From Branchiostoma floridae (Eukaryota > Chordata > Leptocardii > Amphioxiformes > Branchiostomatidae): DNA of 64,000 bases. Positions 36,353 through 51,300 of this stretch are shown in pieces. Numbering within the stretch: the first letter of the stretch is position 1; each line of letters starts with the position of its first letter. The notes under the pieces were generated by a model. It was not told the DNA's origin. It made no database searches and saw only the letters and a program-made list of their open reading frames with translations. Location of the stretch: positions 4,359,293 through 4,423,292 of the forward strand of contig NC_049979.1 of assembly GCF_000003815.2 (NCBI RefSeq), in the 5' to 3' direction. The position numbers were made by a program, and so were the translations under genes.

Positions 36353-39300
36353 GTGAGCAACATGTTTCTCTTAATGCTGTTTACTTGTATTGCTACATCT
36401 TATTTACAAACAGCCCAAGGAAAACTTGTATAAACAACTTGGTGTATCAGGCAGCCATGCACGCTTCACAGTTTGTCAGCAAGGTCACAGTGGGTTTTAG
36501 CTTGGTTGTTAACCTCATCGTCCTTTACTAGATTGTGCTGTTTATATGAATGTCAGTGTAAATGCAGCCTGTTGAACCATGGTTGCTGACACTAGCCTGC
36601 TGAAGTCCATGCCTCTCCTGGAATGCAGTTCCCTGATAGAGTGTGAAATTCCATGGAAACATTACACCTCATTTGAAATCCAAACCAGGACAAATTGTTA
36701 GGCTTTGGCAGTTATGTCCTGGACAACAGCCTGCTGATTGATGTAATGCTAATGGGAGGGGAACTGGGATCACCAACAAGTGTGCAGTTATACATATGGG
36801 AAACATTCTTTATGGTCCTCCTTAAATATTCATGCGTCTTACTTTGTTTCAAGGGCAAAACCAGCTTATTATTGTTATTGATATATGGTGATGAGGCTCC
36901 TCTATAAATACTTTATAAACTTTAAGGTGATGTCAGGGCTCGAAATTAACATAGTCCCGTAGGCCCGGGGCACCAACAATTTAGGCCGGGAACACTAGAA
37001 AATCACTTTGGGACCATTTTTGGGACGAAAGATAATCAACATTAGAATGTAAACCCCATCAGTGTTCGAAATACCCGTCTGCAATCTGCAATTTGCATGT
37101 TACAAGTACTGTTAATGCATAAATGTTCGCGTTGGATTTATGTTCGCGGTTTTCGCGTCGGCCATTTCACCACCGCGAACATTTTTCCAGGGCATTAAGA
37201 TACTACAGTGCATGGTGCTACCGCGCAATTAAAACCACCACGAAAAGTCCTTTTTCCCGCTACCGCGAAATTAAATACCCGCGAACTTAAATGCATTTAC
37301 AGTATACAGAAATTTTGTACTCTGAGTCTGACTCAACATTATATTTATTGTTGTATTACATACTTCCTACTTGGGACCATCCATCCTCACTTCGGGACGA
37401 TTGGAATTTATTTTTGGGAACACTTTGGGACAGTAGGGGAAAAAGTTAATTTCGAGGCCTGGATGTGTGTATATACATGTAATATAATGTAACTCCCTCA
37501 GAGTGTAGTCAGGGTATATTGATAAACAACAATACATGTAAGTCCCTTAGAGTGTAGTCAGGGTATATTGATAAACAACAGTACATGTAAGATACTTAGA
37601 GTGTAGTCAGGGTATATTGATAAACAACAGTACATGTAAGATCCTTAGAGTATAGTCAGGGTATATTGATAAACAACAATACATGTATCAAATGCCTGGG
37701 ATTGCTGATTAACACAAAGAGACTGATTGATAACAGTTACTTTTAGTCAGGTGTGGACTTGTCAGGCACGATCTTGTTAGGAATTACCATGTTCTCTGTT
37801 GTAGTGTTTTTTGGCATGTTTACTTAACTTGATTGAGCAGACTTGGCTGGAAGCTTTGAAGTTCTGCCTAAGCTGACCAAGAGTAGTCGGTTCATAACAA
37901 GTTGCATATTTTCACATAAGTGAAAATCAATGTGGTATGAATGGTGCAGACTGGAGCCCCTTTGTTTGATCCTGCTTTGTTACTTTTTTTTCTGTTCTGG
38001 CATGCAGATCAATGTAGTATAAAACCTGCCAGTATTAAAGGCCTGACAATGAACAGTTCTAGTCAGCAGGGTTGCAGTGGTATGTAGACGTTACATGGCG
38101 TATACAAGACAGAAAGCTCCCTACCCCTGCTTGTCGTGTTGCCATGACGTCCTACGCACACATTGTAACTTGTTGACCCATTAGAATATTGACATGGACG
38201 AAATATGCGAGCGTGATCAAACACAGTGTTTGTGGAGGGAGATTTTCTGGCACACCTAGATGTCAAGGTCATGCAACCTGCGTTTGACAGGCAAATTTGT
38301 CATATAGTAAAATAGTCAGTGATACGCATCTTTAACAAACAGCGAGGGAAGATGTCAGCACAGATCTAGTTGAAAGATTGAGAGGTGCTGTCATCAAATA
38401 TGGATTGTTCAAATTAGAACTGGCAATACACTTTTGTTTCCCGTGCTCCATGTCAGCGCTCTTATCATGGCAAACGCAATTTATCGGGAGTGTTTGCTTC
38501 AGGAAAGTGCTTGAAATACCAGAGCGTATGTCTGTTTGCTCCTTTCATAATGTAATTGAACAAACAGCTACAATGTTGCAATAGAAAGCAAACATGTATG
38601 AATTAAAAAAACAAACTTAACGTCATTGTGTTTGAGAATTGATGCATTTTGAACCGCATGAAATGTCAAGATTTATAATGTCCGATATTCCCCTTTCAAG
38701 TTGAGGTAAACTAAAAGCAGCTAACAGAAAATGGTTGTATATAAAGGCAAACATAAAGGCATGTTTGCAATTTACTCTTCAGTTTAAAAAAGTCATGAAA
38801 GCAAGTAAGGAGGAAAAATTAAAATCTATTGAACAACTTACTAAAATTTTTGGCACATACATGATACAGGAATTGCAGCTAAAATTGCCAGGCCTTAGGT
38901 GCACCAACCTGTGAGTTGTGTGTGGGATACTTATGTTAATTTGCATTCTGCTTGCTGTTTAACACCATAACCAATACAAGTTTAGTGCGTAGTGGCTACC
39001 TAACAACTTAAACAAGGCCTGTTACTGAGTGTTAGGAATATATATACGAATTGTTTCATGTTATATTGTCTCGACAGTGTTGTAGGGACAAGCAAGGTAA
39101 AGCTGCAACAGCTGATATATGAATTATCAGATTCATACAGACCATTCATACACATATACTGAACTGAACTGAACTGGATACACCACCCTACGTGCAGACA
39201 GACACGGCCCAGGCTGCCGCTCTGTAGTTAGGATGTTTATATTTTGGGTTCTTTGGATTTCTTCTGACCGGAGTAAGGCCTGGCTAACCCCTGGTGGGTC

Positions 39301-42300
39301 CAGGGTTAACAGGTGGCCATGCATTCAAGGCTGGTTTGACTGGTCCTGAACACCAGAGGACATTGTACTGATCTCCAAATCATCCTTGTCAGAATCTAAT
39401 TTCATATAGCTTGGTACTGGTACTGTTGCTTGCCAGGTAATAGAGTTGATCTTGAGGTCATAGCTGTTGGTGAGAGGTCAAGTTTCTTTGGTGTAACTCT
39501 TAGTGGCAGTTTGCCTAAGAATGTAGGATAACAGATCCCATATGTTGGTGAACACACTGTCAGTGTCCTGTGTGGAATGTACCTGCTTCAGACAGTGGGA
39601 AGGTGGATTAGCTGGTTATGACTCTGTAATATGTACACATTGAAGTTTGGCAAAGTTGCCAACTATTGAACATACTGCAAAATCATTACCATATCATGCA
39701 TTCTCTGCCTTCTCTGTACTAATTTTAGCCCTTTTAGCACCTCCAACTGTACAAATTTTATTCAGATTAACTCACATTCACTAGGCAAATGTTTATCGCT
39801 GTGGCTATTGACACACTCAGTGTGCCAATAGCCAAACAGGCTATTGACACACCGAGATGCCAGTCAGCCAATCAGAGCTTGTAACATGCCTTTCCGGCAA
39901 TATTTTACACAAGCAATAGTTGATTAGACATTGTTCGGAAGATTAGACATTGGAATCTTTGAATCTTTGAATGAACGGACGTATTCAAGTTATGCCCTAC
40001 ATCTGGATACCTAATAATACAGCATTCAACGTGTATGTATGACGTGGCGTAGTGGATAGAACGTTGACCCGGGAATTCATGATACCAGCTCAGACCCGAT
40101 TCGAGTCCGCGCCGGAGTTTTTTTAATTTTTTTTTTTCAATTTTTCTTTTCCCTTTTTAAACATCCATTTGATATAAGAATATTTTATATATAAACAACT
40201 TTTAAAGTTTCTGTTAACAATATAAACCAAAAATAACACTGACCACAAAACATGTCATAATTTTCGACCGTGTGGTTCCGGCGCTATCGGCAGCGACTCG
40301 GAAGAATATTTCTTTCACATTAAAAATAATGGAGGTAAAACAACAACTATAACTTCGCTTCCTTAGTGATATAAGTTTTGAGGCCGAAAATTCTCCAATA
40401 TGGCAGGAATTCGTCGGTAAACACAGCTAAAAACGTGTTCCTAACCGATCCAACATGGCTGCCATGATCACATGCGGTCACAGTAAAACTAGCACCCTAT
40501 ATGATAGCAGATTCCGATGTTTAAAATTGTGCCGTAAACACGTGAAAAAGATCGTATTTTGGGTTGATAATGGACACAGGATGCCATTTGTATTTTTCAG
40601 AGTGTTGATTGTCAAATATAATCGTAAGATTTCCTCATTTTAGTGGTTTCTATCACTGGGTGTGTCAATAGCCTCGCTCAATGTTTATTGTACATTTTCT
40701 ACATAAAAAGTCAGCATAAAATGGTGTTACTTTGCATCGGTGTCTGTGTGCAAAGGTTTGCACCAACTGTGACGAAGGCTTTTACCATAGATGTACACAC
40801 ACCTGATAATTGCAGAGTCAGTGTCAACATCTTTTTCAGCAGTACATGTTGACTTAGGATTAGCAGGAATTACATAAATGACAACAATCATGGCTCTACT
40901 AGAATTGTTAAGTCCCTATGATAAAAGCTATGGGTAATGCAGAAACCATGACCATAACAAAAACTGTGAGAGGATTTAAGACTGCCAGCAGAAATACTTA
41001 AACTGACAAGAAAAATTGCATGAAGCTTTGATTTGAAAAGTTTGTAGCAACATTTCCACACAACATCCGCGATCCTCACTGGTCCGTCCCTAAGTAAGAG
41101 GGGTTTTCTTTTCTGTTGCACAGTATCGAATAACACTTGATATAGAAAGTAGACTAAAGGGCCATGATTGGTAATTGTTAGCCTTTATCATGTGGGAAAG
41201 CAGAACTTTCAAGTACATGGATTTCAGCCTTGGCCTTTTGAGTATGATTGATTTTAATGCTTGAGGTAATGTCTCTAGGGGGCATTTAGATGGCTTACCA
41301 GTTTGTTGTTATAGGATTGTTTCAACATAAACATTTGTGTACACTTTTACCTTTACATTACAAGGCATTAAGGTTGGAAGGTTGGTGTAACCTATATAGT
41401 AAGTCAGGCTAAGGCACTATCTACACACAGTTTTTCCCGATATCGGTGAGCCTACAACCTCTCGCCGACAGCTTTTTTTCATCGTCTAGATGGAACTACT
41501 ATATCGCCATTACGATATCGGGAAAATATCTTCCGAAAGGTCCGGACCATTCGTACGAATACTACGATACCTTACCGATAGCTTAGCAGAGGTCCCCGAC
41601 AGGTTCGCGCACGTGTAGATGCTTCCCGACTTTGGGAAGGCTCATTAGCATATAATGCCATGTGGAAAATCGCGCTATATGTTTATGACTGCAAGCGCCA
41701 TGGGTGTCCGGCCCCCTACGATCCCTCCCGACATCTCCACAAATATCGGTAAAAACTGTGTGTAGATTGGGCCTAAGTTTCTAATCTGGCACCCTATACT
41801 TTAACACACCACTGTTAGATTACATATTGCTGATACAGCAATACAAAGACAGTCATCATCAGCTTTGTACTATTTTCCTGGCTTATTAATTATGGTGAAA
41901 AGTGGGTGCTAATCCCTCCACTGGTCCATCTGTAATATAGGAACGTTTTTTTGGTCTTAATTGTTATGCGTAATCTTCATGTCCTGCTGATGCCTATTTG
42001 TGGCAAACAATTTCCTGCTGATGACATTTAACGTCCTTTTTTCTTTGATTGGCCTGTTGATGAGTCAGCATCTTTTCCAGATGTTTTCCACAGGAAATGC
42101 CCATTACGATATTATATTTTTGTACCAAGACTTCCTAATGCCCAGACATTACGTGACTGTCCAATTTCACACCAAGTAAAAGGTCCCTAATTGTATTGAA
42201 ACATGAAAAAGGACTCAAGGAGGGAAAGGAAGTACACAAACATGCAGTGTAGATGTACTCTAATCAAATCTAGCTATTTTTTAAAGAAAATTTACTCAAA

Positions 42301-45300
42301 TCCTCAGTCATCAAACCACAGCAAAATTGTAGCATAGGGGCACAATCATAATTGTTGTCTTTCTTTCAAGCGTTTCTATCCAATCAGTTTGGGTAAATAC
42401 ACCAGCCTGTTTAACCAATCAATGTAGTCAAGGTCAACTTAATGTTTTATATAGATGGTAACGTGTCATGATAACAAAGCATAGAGTACTCTTGTAATGG
42501 TCTCTCCCTTGTATTTTCTCGTGGTGATTTCTGATAGCATGTTGGGGACGTAACAAGGAAGTACTATGGGTGTGGGTCTGTGGTGTGGTGTAAGGTATAT
42601 GGAATCCCAGCTGCATGTCTGAAGGCTATATAGGATGGTATCTGTTGGTGCATGGTACTGTCTGTTTCCTTGGCAGCAGGCCCAAGGATCTAGACTTGAT
42701 CAGAACTTGTAAATGATGGATTCAGAATGTAGGACAACTAGGTCAGCTTCTGCCATGCTTTTGTCTTACCAACAGGTGGTTTAACTGACTGTCACATGGG
42801 TAGATGGTACTGCAGAATGGCATGGTCAGAGCTCGAAATACAGCTCTGGCTGCAACCTGAGTCAAAAGCCAGGTTGTACCATCAACATTTCAGATTGCCC
42901 CACTTCCAAGTTATATCTTTTGCGTGGGGATTGATCATCATGAGCCTAGATATCGAACCTTCAGCAACTTCAAATGTAGAATTGTGTTATATAAATATGT
43001 TTGAAATATGTTCAATTTACACTAGTGCTCTGTTTGAGAGTTCTACATTCAAACTCATCGAAAAATGTTAACTTTGTTGGCACTGCCTAAGTGTTTCCAA
43101 CACAACTTCAATAGTTACACAACCAGTAAGGAGAAAGGCCTCTATGATTGATTTCAGAACTGTTCTACAGGGAGCAATCAACCTTGCAGACAGGAGGTTC
43201 TAGATCATGCCATCTCAATCTGGCCATTCTGGGGATGTTGATTGAATTGATTGTTACCGGATGACCTAGAATTGCATGGAAGGTCCTTGTGGAACAATCA
43301 AGATGTTCAAACCAATTACTGATGGCTGCAAGAGCTGCTCTAGTCAATTCCCCTCGGTTTTTGTGCATGTACGAATGCAAATCAGAGCATGCAGCGTTGT
43401 TCCTGCGGTCGATCAATTAGTTTTTTTAATAGCCAAACATTTGTTGATTTTTTAATGGATGTAATAAAGAGACACACTGATATGTTTATAGATATGACAG
43501 GTACAGAAGATAGAATTCCAGGTGTGCCCTTCCCTACATCTTCTTATCAGATTGACCATCAGTATCTCAGCAAGCAATTACCTTTGCAATCCATCTTGTA
43601 AGATCTGCTATCTGCATAGTTTTCTACTCTACTGACTAGTATAATGATAAGGAGGCAGCCTCACAACGCTGACATCACTAGGTTTGGCCTGCCAACTGTT
43701 GCTATGGGCTGCTCTCTGTGTGCCACCAGAAAGGTGCTTCTGTAGCCTTAAAACATCTCTCTGACTGTGCATCATCTAGACAAAGCAGAAAGGAAAGACG
43801 TCTCAGCCTAGTGTAAGTATCTTGATAAAAAAAATTATGCTTTACTGTCTCCATGTAAGAGAGGAAGTAAGAAGTATAGTGTTGTCTTTCCTTAGCTTGT
43901 GGGAAACAGGTATGACTCGTACCATATCTGATAGTGCCATTAACGTCATTGAATGGGTTTTGTTTGAGTTTTTTTTTTCCCTGAAACATTCAAAGTCAAA
44001 TGCCCCAAACCAACTTGTCGTTATTGAGGGAAAGGAAGCCATCCCTTTCGTGTGTACTAGTAGATAGTCTATCATGGAAAAAGGTTGAAGGTTGTGAAAG
44101 GAGGATTTGGGAGCCCTTGATGTTTGAAATTGTTAAATATGCTGCTGCTTCAACATAAAATGTGTTACAAGGAAAGATGCATATGCCATAGTAAACATGT
44201 AAGTTATCTAATGTATTAGCCTGTGCTAGAGAGAAATCGAAGATTCCAGACAACAGTGTATTTTTCTACTGCAATGTTACTATGAGACATACACCCTACA
44301 CAAGGACACTCATAAAATGCTTCAGTAGTCACAGAAGAAGATTAGGTTTTAATTTCTTGAGGCCCTCTCTAAATTTGCCCTTGAAAAACGCACAAATACA
44401 TACCTTTTAACTGTCAGTTTTACCTGCATTTCATAAATCGATTGTTTCATTTTGAAGCAGATACGATCAATTATTATCACTGAGGTTTTTTTTTCACTGA
44501 AAAATGATTCTACCAACACAGGGAAGTATAGAGAGGACATACAGGTGTTTCAGCATACTAACCTGTCTCTTCTCAAAACAATTTGATACAGCCCTCTGGA
44601 CATGTCAACTGATATTATGTCAAGAATGGAGACATCAATTAAACAGATGAATACCATTCATCTGCTTATACACAAATAAACGGATTAATACTATATCTAT
44701 ACACAATGCAGGTTTCTATGGAGATTGATATAAATGCTGTATCAATAATCTTTTTAGTATCTAGATACTGAACAAAGTATTGAATCTTTAATTTACATCT
44801 GGAAGAAGCACAATATTATGATATTATTCTGTAGTGTGTACCTTTAGATGTCAGTGTTGTTTATGGGAACTCACCTGGTTATGTGTACTTGACTGCTACT
44901 GCAAGTGGCATAGCTGATTTGAACTACATATACAAATGTAGCAACAACAATAGCCACATTGTAAAACTTTCACTAGGAAGGGAAGGGACTGGTCTGTCAC
45001 CAAATGAAGTAGGTAGCTTAACTTAAGAAGGTAACTTAAGTGTCCAGGATTGATTATATTAACTGTTATACCTTTGGCTTGACTAGGAACTGAGCAGAAT
45101 CCATACTTATGTTATCTATTTAAATTTAATGTCATTGGTCAACATGTAAAAGAATTGATAATCACACCTGCTGTAAGGAGAGTTTAATTTACCTTTAAAT
45201 TACCAAAACATGTAACCTACAAAAACGTCAGTTCCAAGTTAACATAATGTTTCATGTCAGTGATCAGTTTCTTTATCCTTCCAATGAGATTATAGACAAG

Positions 45301-48300
45301 GGTTGGTGCTGACCTATTACTTACATGTGCTAACTTGTAATCTTTGTTTAAAATGCCTAACATGTGTCAGTGATCCAGTGAACATGTACAGAATTTGCCA
45401 AAAAGCAGTTACTCAAATCAAGCAACTGGATATGATTTTGGAAACGGTCAGACCTCGTCGACGCATGTACAAAATTGTCTTTCAATCTAAAGTCAATTTC
45501 TAGCTAAGCCTGTCTGTTAGGAATTGTTACCTCTTTGATGTTTGAGCCATCTGAAATTATCCTACCTGTCAGCGCACATCAAAGGTAAACTTTCCTAATA
45601 CCTTCTCTGCAATTGGCAGAAGTGGCATTAAGGGTTCTGTGGGAGGCTAGTAATCCTGGGGTTCTGGGGATTATGGGTACTAAAGGTAGATGTAGGTCAG
45701 AGGTCAGATACGTGTCCCTACAGACAGAGGTGGCTTAGGTGTGCTCCCACTAATTGGGAGGAACACTTGCGAGCCCTGCTGGTTTGGGTAAGTGTGATCA
45801 TAGTTTAGACACAGACTGATAGGTCAGTGTCTGGTTTTAGATATTACGTTAATCATTATTTCAAACTTCATAGTATGTACATGCATGTATGACTGTGGGT
45901 CTGCTTGCCTTTTTCCGTTAGGTGTTATGAGCCATTTTGATTGACTGTTGAAATTATTTGGCCCACTCTAATTCAACATTAAGCCGATACGCGTTATTGG
46001 TATATTATTTTTGAAGGGTTATTTGATGTTTGAATTCTACGTGACACGTTATTTGTTACCCAGAAGTCATCGTTAACCATTATCATATAGCCAGGCGCTG
46101 TGGACCAATCAGAAGGGCCTATTCCATGTTGGTCATGATGCCAACACATAGATTCGCTTCACTGCCTCGGTGGTTATTCGGTGGTTATAGCAAAGGACCA
46201 GGTGTTATGACACCACATACACCTCGGGGCGGGTCATTAACCCTTAATTAATTCTTCATGATGAGTAGACCTGTGGAGGCAACGTCAGATAACCCTCGGA
46301 GATCTATTTATTTATTTATTCGGAAATGTGACATACCCCTGAATACACTTGGTTCAAGATGATGCTATTGTCACAACTGCACAACTCATAGATCAGCAGC
46401 TTTGATGCAAAAGTTTCGCTTCTACATATGTGTGATTGAGTCCTGCAGAAGCTTCGTTATTTACCGTCAAGTGTTATTGGTCTTTCTGAATTTGCTGTAA
46501 AGCATTACCTGTACTCCTGAATTTGCCATAAAGCATTACCTGTGCTGTACTCCTGAATTTGCGAGCATTCTGGCCCCTCGTGTATGCCACAAGTATCTAC
46601 TGCCCTGCTTGCAATTTTTACTGAACAGAATGTGATAAATAGCAAAGATGTAATATGTCATACATAATGTACCATTAATGATTGTAACACGTGAAAGGTA
46701 ATTTTTGACTGATAACACATGGTAGATTCTAAAATTACAGTAGATAGCTTGATTATGGAACATTATGGGACCCTCTAATGCATCAGAGCTGTGTAGTGAT
46801 CATGTATAATCAGAGGACTAAATATGCCGTTCCAAAATGCAGTGCAGTCACTGTTATTAACATCTAATTGTATAATACTATGATAATGACTGTTCAAATG
46901 ATTTTTGTATTTTTCTCCTAAACATATTCAGCATCGCCGATCACTGTTACTGTGTTCTCAGTGATTCAGGTTTATGGAAGTCCATTTTGATCAAATTGTT
47001 TAATGTGCATTTCCAGATTTTATTCTCTTCAACTGTTACAGGAACAGTAGTATTTTCTGATTAATTATGCAAATAAAGTTTTATTATTTGCATAATGTAT
47101 ATAAATGTGTCTAAGCTACCTACATGCCTAAAATGATGGAAATCCATCTTTCCTTTCTTTAGGTATCTTCTATGGAGTATTTTGACAAAAATGCCCTTGC
47201 AGTTCCAAAATTAAATGTTAGGGGGCCCAAACCTGCCCCACTTTGTCCTGATGTCAAACTCTCATCTGCTACCCAAATGTCAAGACCATATCATTTCCAG
47301 GACAAGAGATACGTTTGCAAAACTGGATGATAGAATCGTATCTTTAATTATACAAATGTCCTGTATAAAATGAAATAACAACTTTTTTTGTCAATTTTTA
47401 ATTGAACTTAGAAATTTAGATATTGAGAATATTTCTTGCTCTTGATGGTAACTTTCCGTTTAGCCATCAACGATGTCAATCATCACAAGGGATAGTTACA
47501 AGCAGAAGCTGCTAAACAGAAGTGAAACACCATCGATTGTTTAATTTACAAAGCACACTCAGAAATGATCACCGTGGATTGTTTGATTTACAAAGTACAC
47601 TCAGAACTGATGAGGATTACCTGAGGATGGGTTACAAAAACAGACCACTTATTCCTGTACAGTGGAGTACCAGGCACTGCCAATGGTCAGTCACGTAGTA
47701 AAGCCACACAACTATTTTTAGTTACAGAGGAGAGCTGCAGGTGAAAGGATGCTTAGGCACGCCTCCAGATGACAAAGCAAATCCTCTGCCTTGTGCTCCT
47801 TTCTTAAAAATCTTATTTAGTTTAATGTCAGTCGTTATCTTTGTCAACAAAACTTGGATATAGAATCTTGGATACTGACTTTACATAGTTACAAGTTTGC
47901 TTGACTGCACTGGTGGATGATGCAATGTAATCTTTAGGCTATCATTGAAGATCCAACAAAGTAGCATGGCAGCACTATGTAACTATTGATCTATTTCTTA
48001 AATATGTCTGTCCAAAAGTGGAAAACAAAATTGTCAATCGTATCAATAGATTCTCTTCAGTTCAGAATGTTTACAGCGCACAATTTATACTGTAGTGAAT
48101 TGTTAAGGTACTACAGGCTTTGCTGAGATTTGCTGCTGTACAATAAAAGGCTCAAACAGTCAAAGGGTACATGCATGATGAGAGTTTGGTATAATGTTGC
48201 CATGGAAACATTCGCAATCACAGAAACGGTGTTCTGTGTTTTGTCTACACATGTTCTGTGTACACAATCAGCAAACAACTACTTTACTGTGCTTCTGGGC

Positions 48301-51300
48301 TGCATAATTGACATTTGAAATGTTATTGTGCATACACAGGTGTTCCCAGTTGGCTTAGAACATGAGCACAACACATTAGAGGAGCTTAAACAGGAAGAAC
48401 TCAACTTGACACCATCATTTGTGTACCGGGTACTGTTTTGAAATGGAACTAGCACTGGAGAAAGTGGTTAGAACCAAGATGGCTGCCTGATCTCAAGTTC
48501 TATTTGTGTAGATAGGAAATTGCTTTGGAGTAACAAATTGTCCTTTTATGTCCACCTGACAGCAGTGATCCAGGCTCTGTCAGACTGGGCACTGCCTGGC
48601 TCAACTCTGATTAGCGCTGCTGCCACCTGAGTTTCAGTAGAATTGGCACAGAGAGTGCACCAATCATATTAACTTCTGTGCTGAGTTACTTAGCCTGGGT
48701 TACTTAGCCTGGGGGTTATTCTCAGAGTCACAGTAAAAAAAATTGTATGCTCTTTAGTATTTTAATTATTGCCATTTTCTTCATATGTTTGTTGTTTTGT
48801 ACATGTATTCAATAAGGAAAGAAAATTCAGTAGAGAAATTGCAGCAGTGAAAGTTTTCTACTATAAATAGATGGGTTGTCTGTTGTCAACCATTTCCGGC
48901 GCAAAGGCTTCACCTTTGATAGAATAACATTCAAGTAAAAATAGTTCAACAAGAAGAATTGTGCATCAGTGAAAAGAACTTAAGGATGGTATGCAATTAC
49001 ACTGTAGCGACACATAATGGAAACTCGGATAAGAAAACTTGCAGTATTTCTTCATATAGTGGCTTTTGTGGGACTGCTTGTTAGATAGAAAGCAGTGGCA
49101 ATTGAAGTCAGGTTTTATGTTGTTGCTTTAATTTTAGTTTAAAGCTTTTATTTAGATGATAAATTCCCTACTGAAATTCTGTTGATTGTCCCATTTATTT
49201 TACATCCATGGACACACCTAGTACTTAACCAGAACTCACAACATCTTCAAGTTGGGTGTTTGAAATCACCTGGATTTCTGCTGTGTCAAAATTTGCATTG
49301 ATTTGCAATTTGGTTTGACTTGATAGGCCCTCCTTTCCTTTCACGAGTCCTTCTAGAGTCCTTCCCAATCAGTCTGTATATGAAGAAGTATTGTAACAAC
49401 TAGCCCGAAAATCAGGGGACAAACGAAGGTGACTTTTAAACTTAAATGGATGTGTGGACAAGTTTGTTGAACCACTCTGGTAAATGATGATGTATAACAT
49501 AGAGCAGACCACTTACATAACTGCCAGTGCTGTCAGGATACGTCCATGAATCAACGACACCTTGACGAAATTTAAAGCAAATTGATTGCTACAACTGGAT
49601 TAAGTTTTCTATTGTAAGGGTTTTGCAGATGCATCAAATTCATCAAATATTGATACTCCTCCCGGTGGGTGAGCATGCTAGGAAGGGAAGATCAAAGACG
49701 TACTAAGAGCTGGTTATTTTCAAGTGACATTTTTTTGTATTCATGGCCCTCGGATGGGAGCTTGTCTTTTTCATTTTACAAGATGTATGTCAGTGATTGG
49801 ACTGCAGCAATATTTTTTCTATTAACTTTTCATTTTTCCCAAGAATACTTGGGATTGTGTGTCTTTTACATGTAGTTTCCTTTTTCTTCATCATTATCTA
49901 GTCCCACAGAATACCAGAATTTTTAGTTACCTTTTACTGTATAACTCAGACTTGACAACCCACCAGGTTTTGAATATTGAAAGCATATTGATTTCGTAAT
50001 CCATTTTTTTGTGTGTGTGTGCACTGAAGTTCATTACAGCATAGTCCCCTCTAACAGATATATTTGTTATTCTAAAAAAAACTTCCATGAAGAGAACACA
50101 AATTCCTTGCACTTCATCTGTCTCCTTTGACCACGATAGTGACCATGATGAATAGCTATGCTCTGATATGCATGGAGTGCCATGTACCTTGTGCTTCCAT
50201 TGGAGCGTGTCCGTCCCCATGCAGTGCGCATGTCCCGTCCAGCTAAATTAGAGCCCCAAGGTCAATACTCTCTTCTCATGATCAGGTAATCCCAACCAAG
50301 TGTTCTTAGTCTTTCAGTGACCTTAAAAGGATATGCCACATTTACATACATACTGTGCTGAACGATCATGATATATTGATGCTGCTGATTCACTATTGGT
50401 CACCTGACAATGGACGTCCCAAGGGCCCCGTCAACTCCAGTCTACAATAGGTTGTAAAGTCTGCACAGAGTCTGGCATGAACTTTTTTATTGCCTGAAAT
50501 ACGCACCTTCAATCTGCATGGTGCAGAACAACTTCTGGGATTGCAGACAGAAAGGATTAAGTCAGGGCTCAAAATACATTTTTCTGCATACCTGCACTGG
50601 TGCAGGTAAAATTGAAAAGGACCAGTGCAGGTTAGGTGCAGGTGGACATCAGAAATACCTGCACAGCTCCAATTTTACCTGCAGTAACCTGCATATGCAG
50701 GTGGTATTTCGAGCGCTGGGTTAAGTTTACGCGTTTTTTTGTTTAACTTGTATAAAGTCACTCTCACATCTCTTTCCTTACCCAGCTCCCTGCTTGGGCG
50801 AAGAATAAAGCATCAAACTTCCTTCCCACAATAACGTACGTTATATAAGTTATTGCATTTCTACATTGTTCTCAATTGTTATAATACAGCTTTCTCCCAT
50901 ATTGGTACATTCCTTTTCTCCACTCCAAAATACTGTATTTAAAATAAATTGGCATGTAAGGATGAACTAGAATGATTCTTGGTTGATTTAACTCTAACTT
51001 ACGACCAATATTCTCAGCAGGAGTGCTGCAAAAAGCCTACCTTATCAGCCTCATGCAAGTTTCATGACAACCGTAAATTAGCAGAGTTGAGCTGCCCACT
51101 TTTCTGGTCCCCAGTGACTTGTGACGTCTGTGGTGACGCGGCGGCACCAAGGGTGACACTATTTAGATCGGGCAATGACGCAAAGTGGTGCATCTGTGGC
51201 TTCTGGCATGTCTGTTGACATCAAGTGCATCATTTCTCACAGGTGTAACTTGTCCTGTAGGCTACGATATTTCATTATTATCTGGAGATTCTTCTCCCAA

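Noticed and set aside
35900-36356. Antisense and +1 frames over the end of TOGARAM1 exon 1
   Set aside because: Both are shadows of the Ser/Pro-rich linker; only the TOG frame has family motifs.
36353-36433. C-terminal extension of TOGARAM1 exon 1
   Set aside because: A strong gtgagc donor in phase 0 precedes it, and exon 2 continues the linker in phase.
40045-40112. Functional tRNA gene
   Set aside because: A and B boxes are present but the acceptor stem does not pair and box spacing is long.
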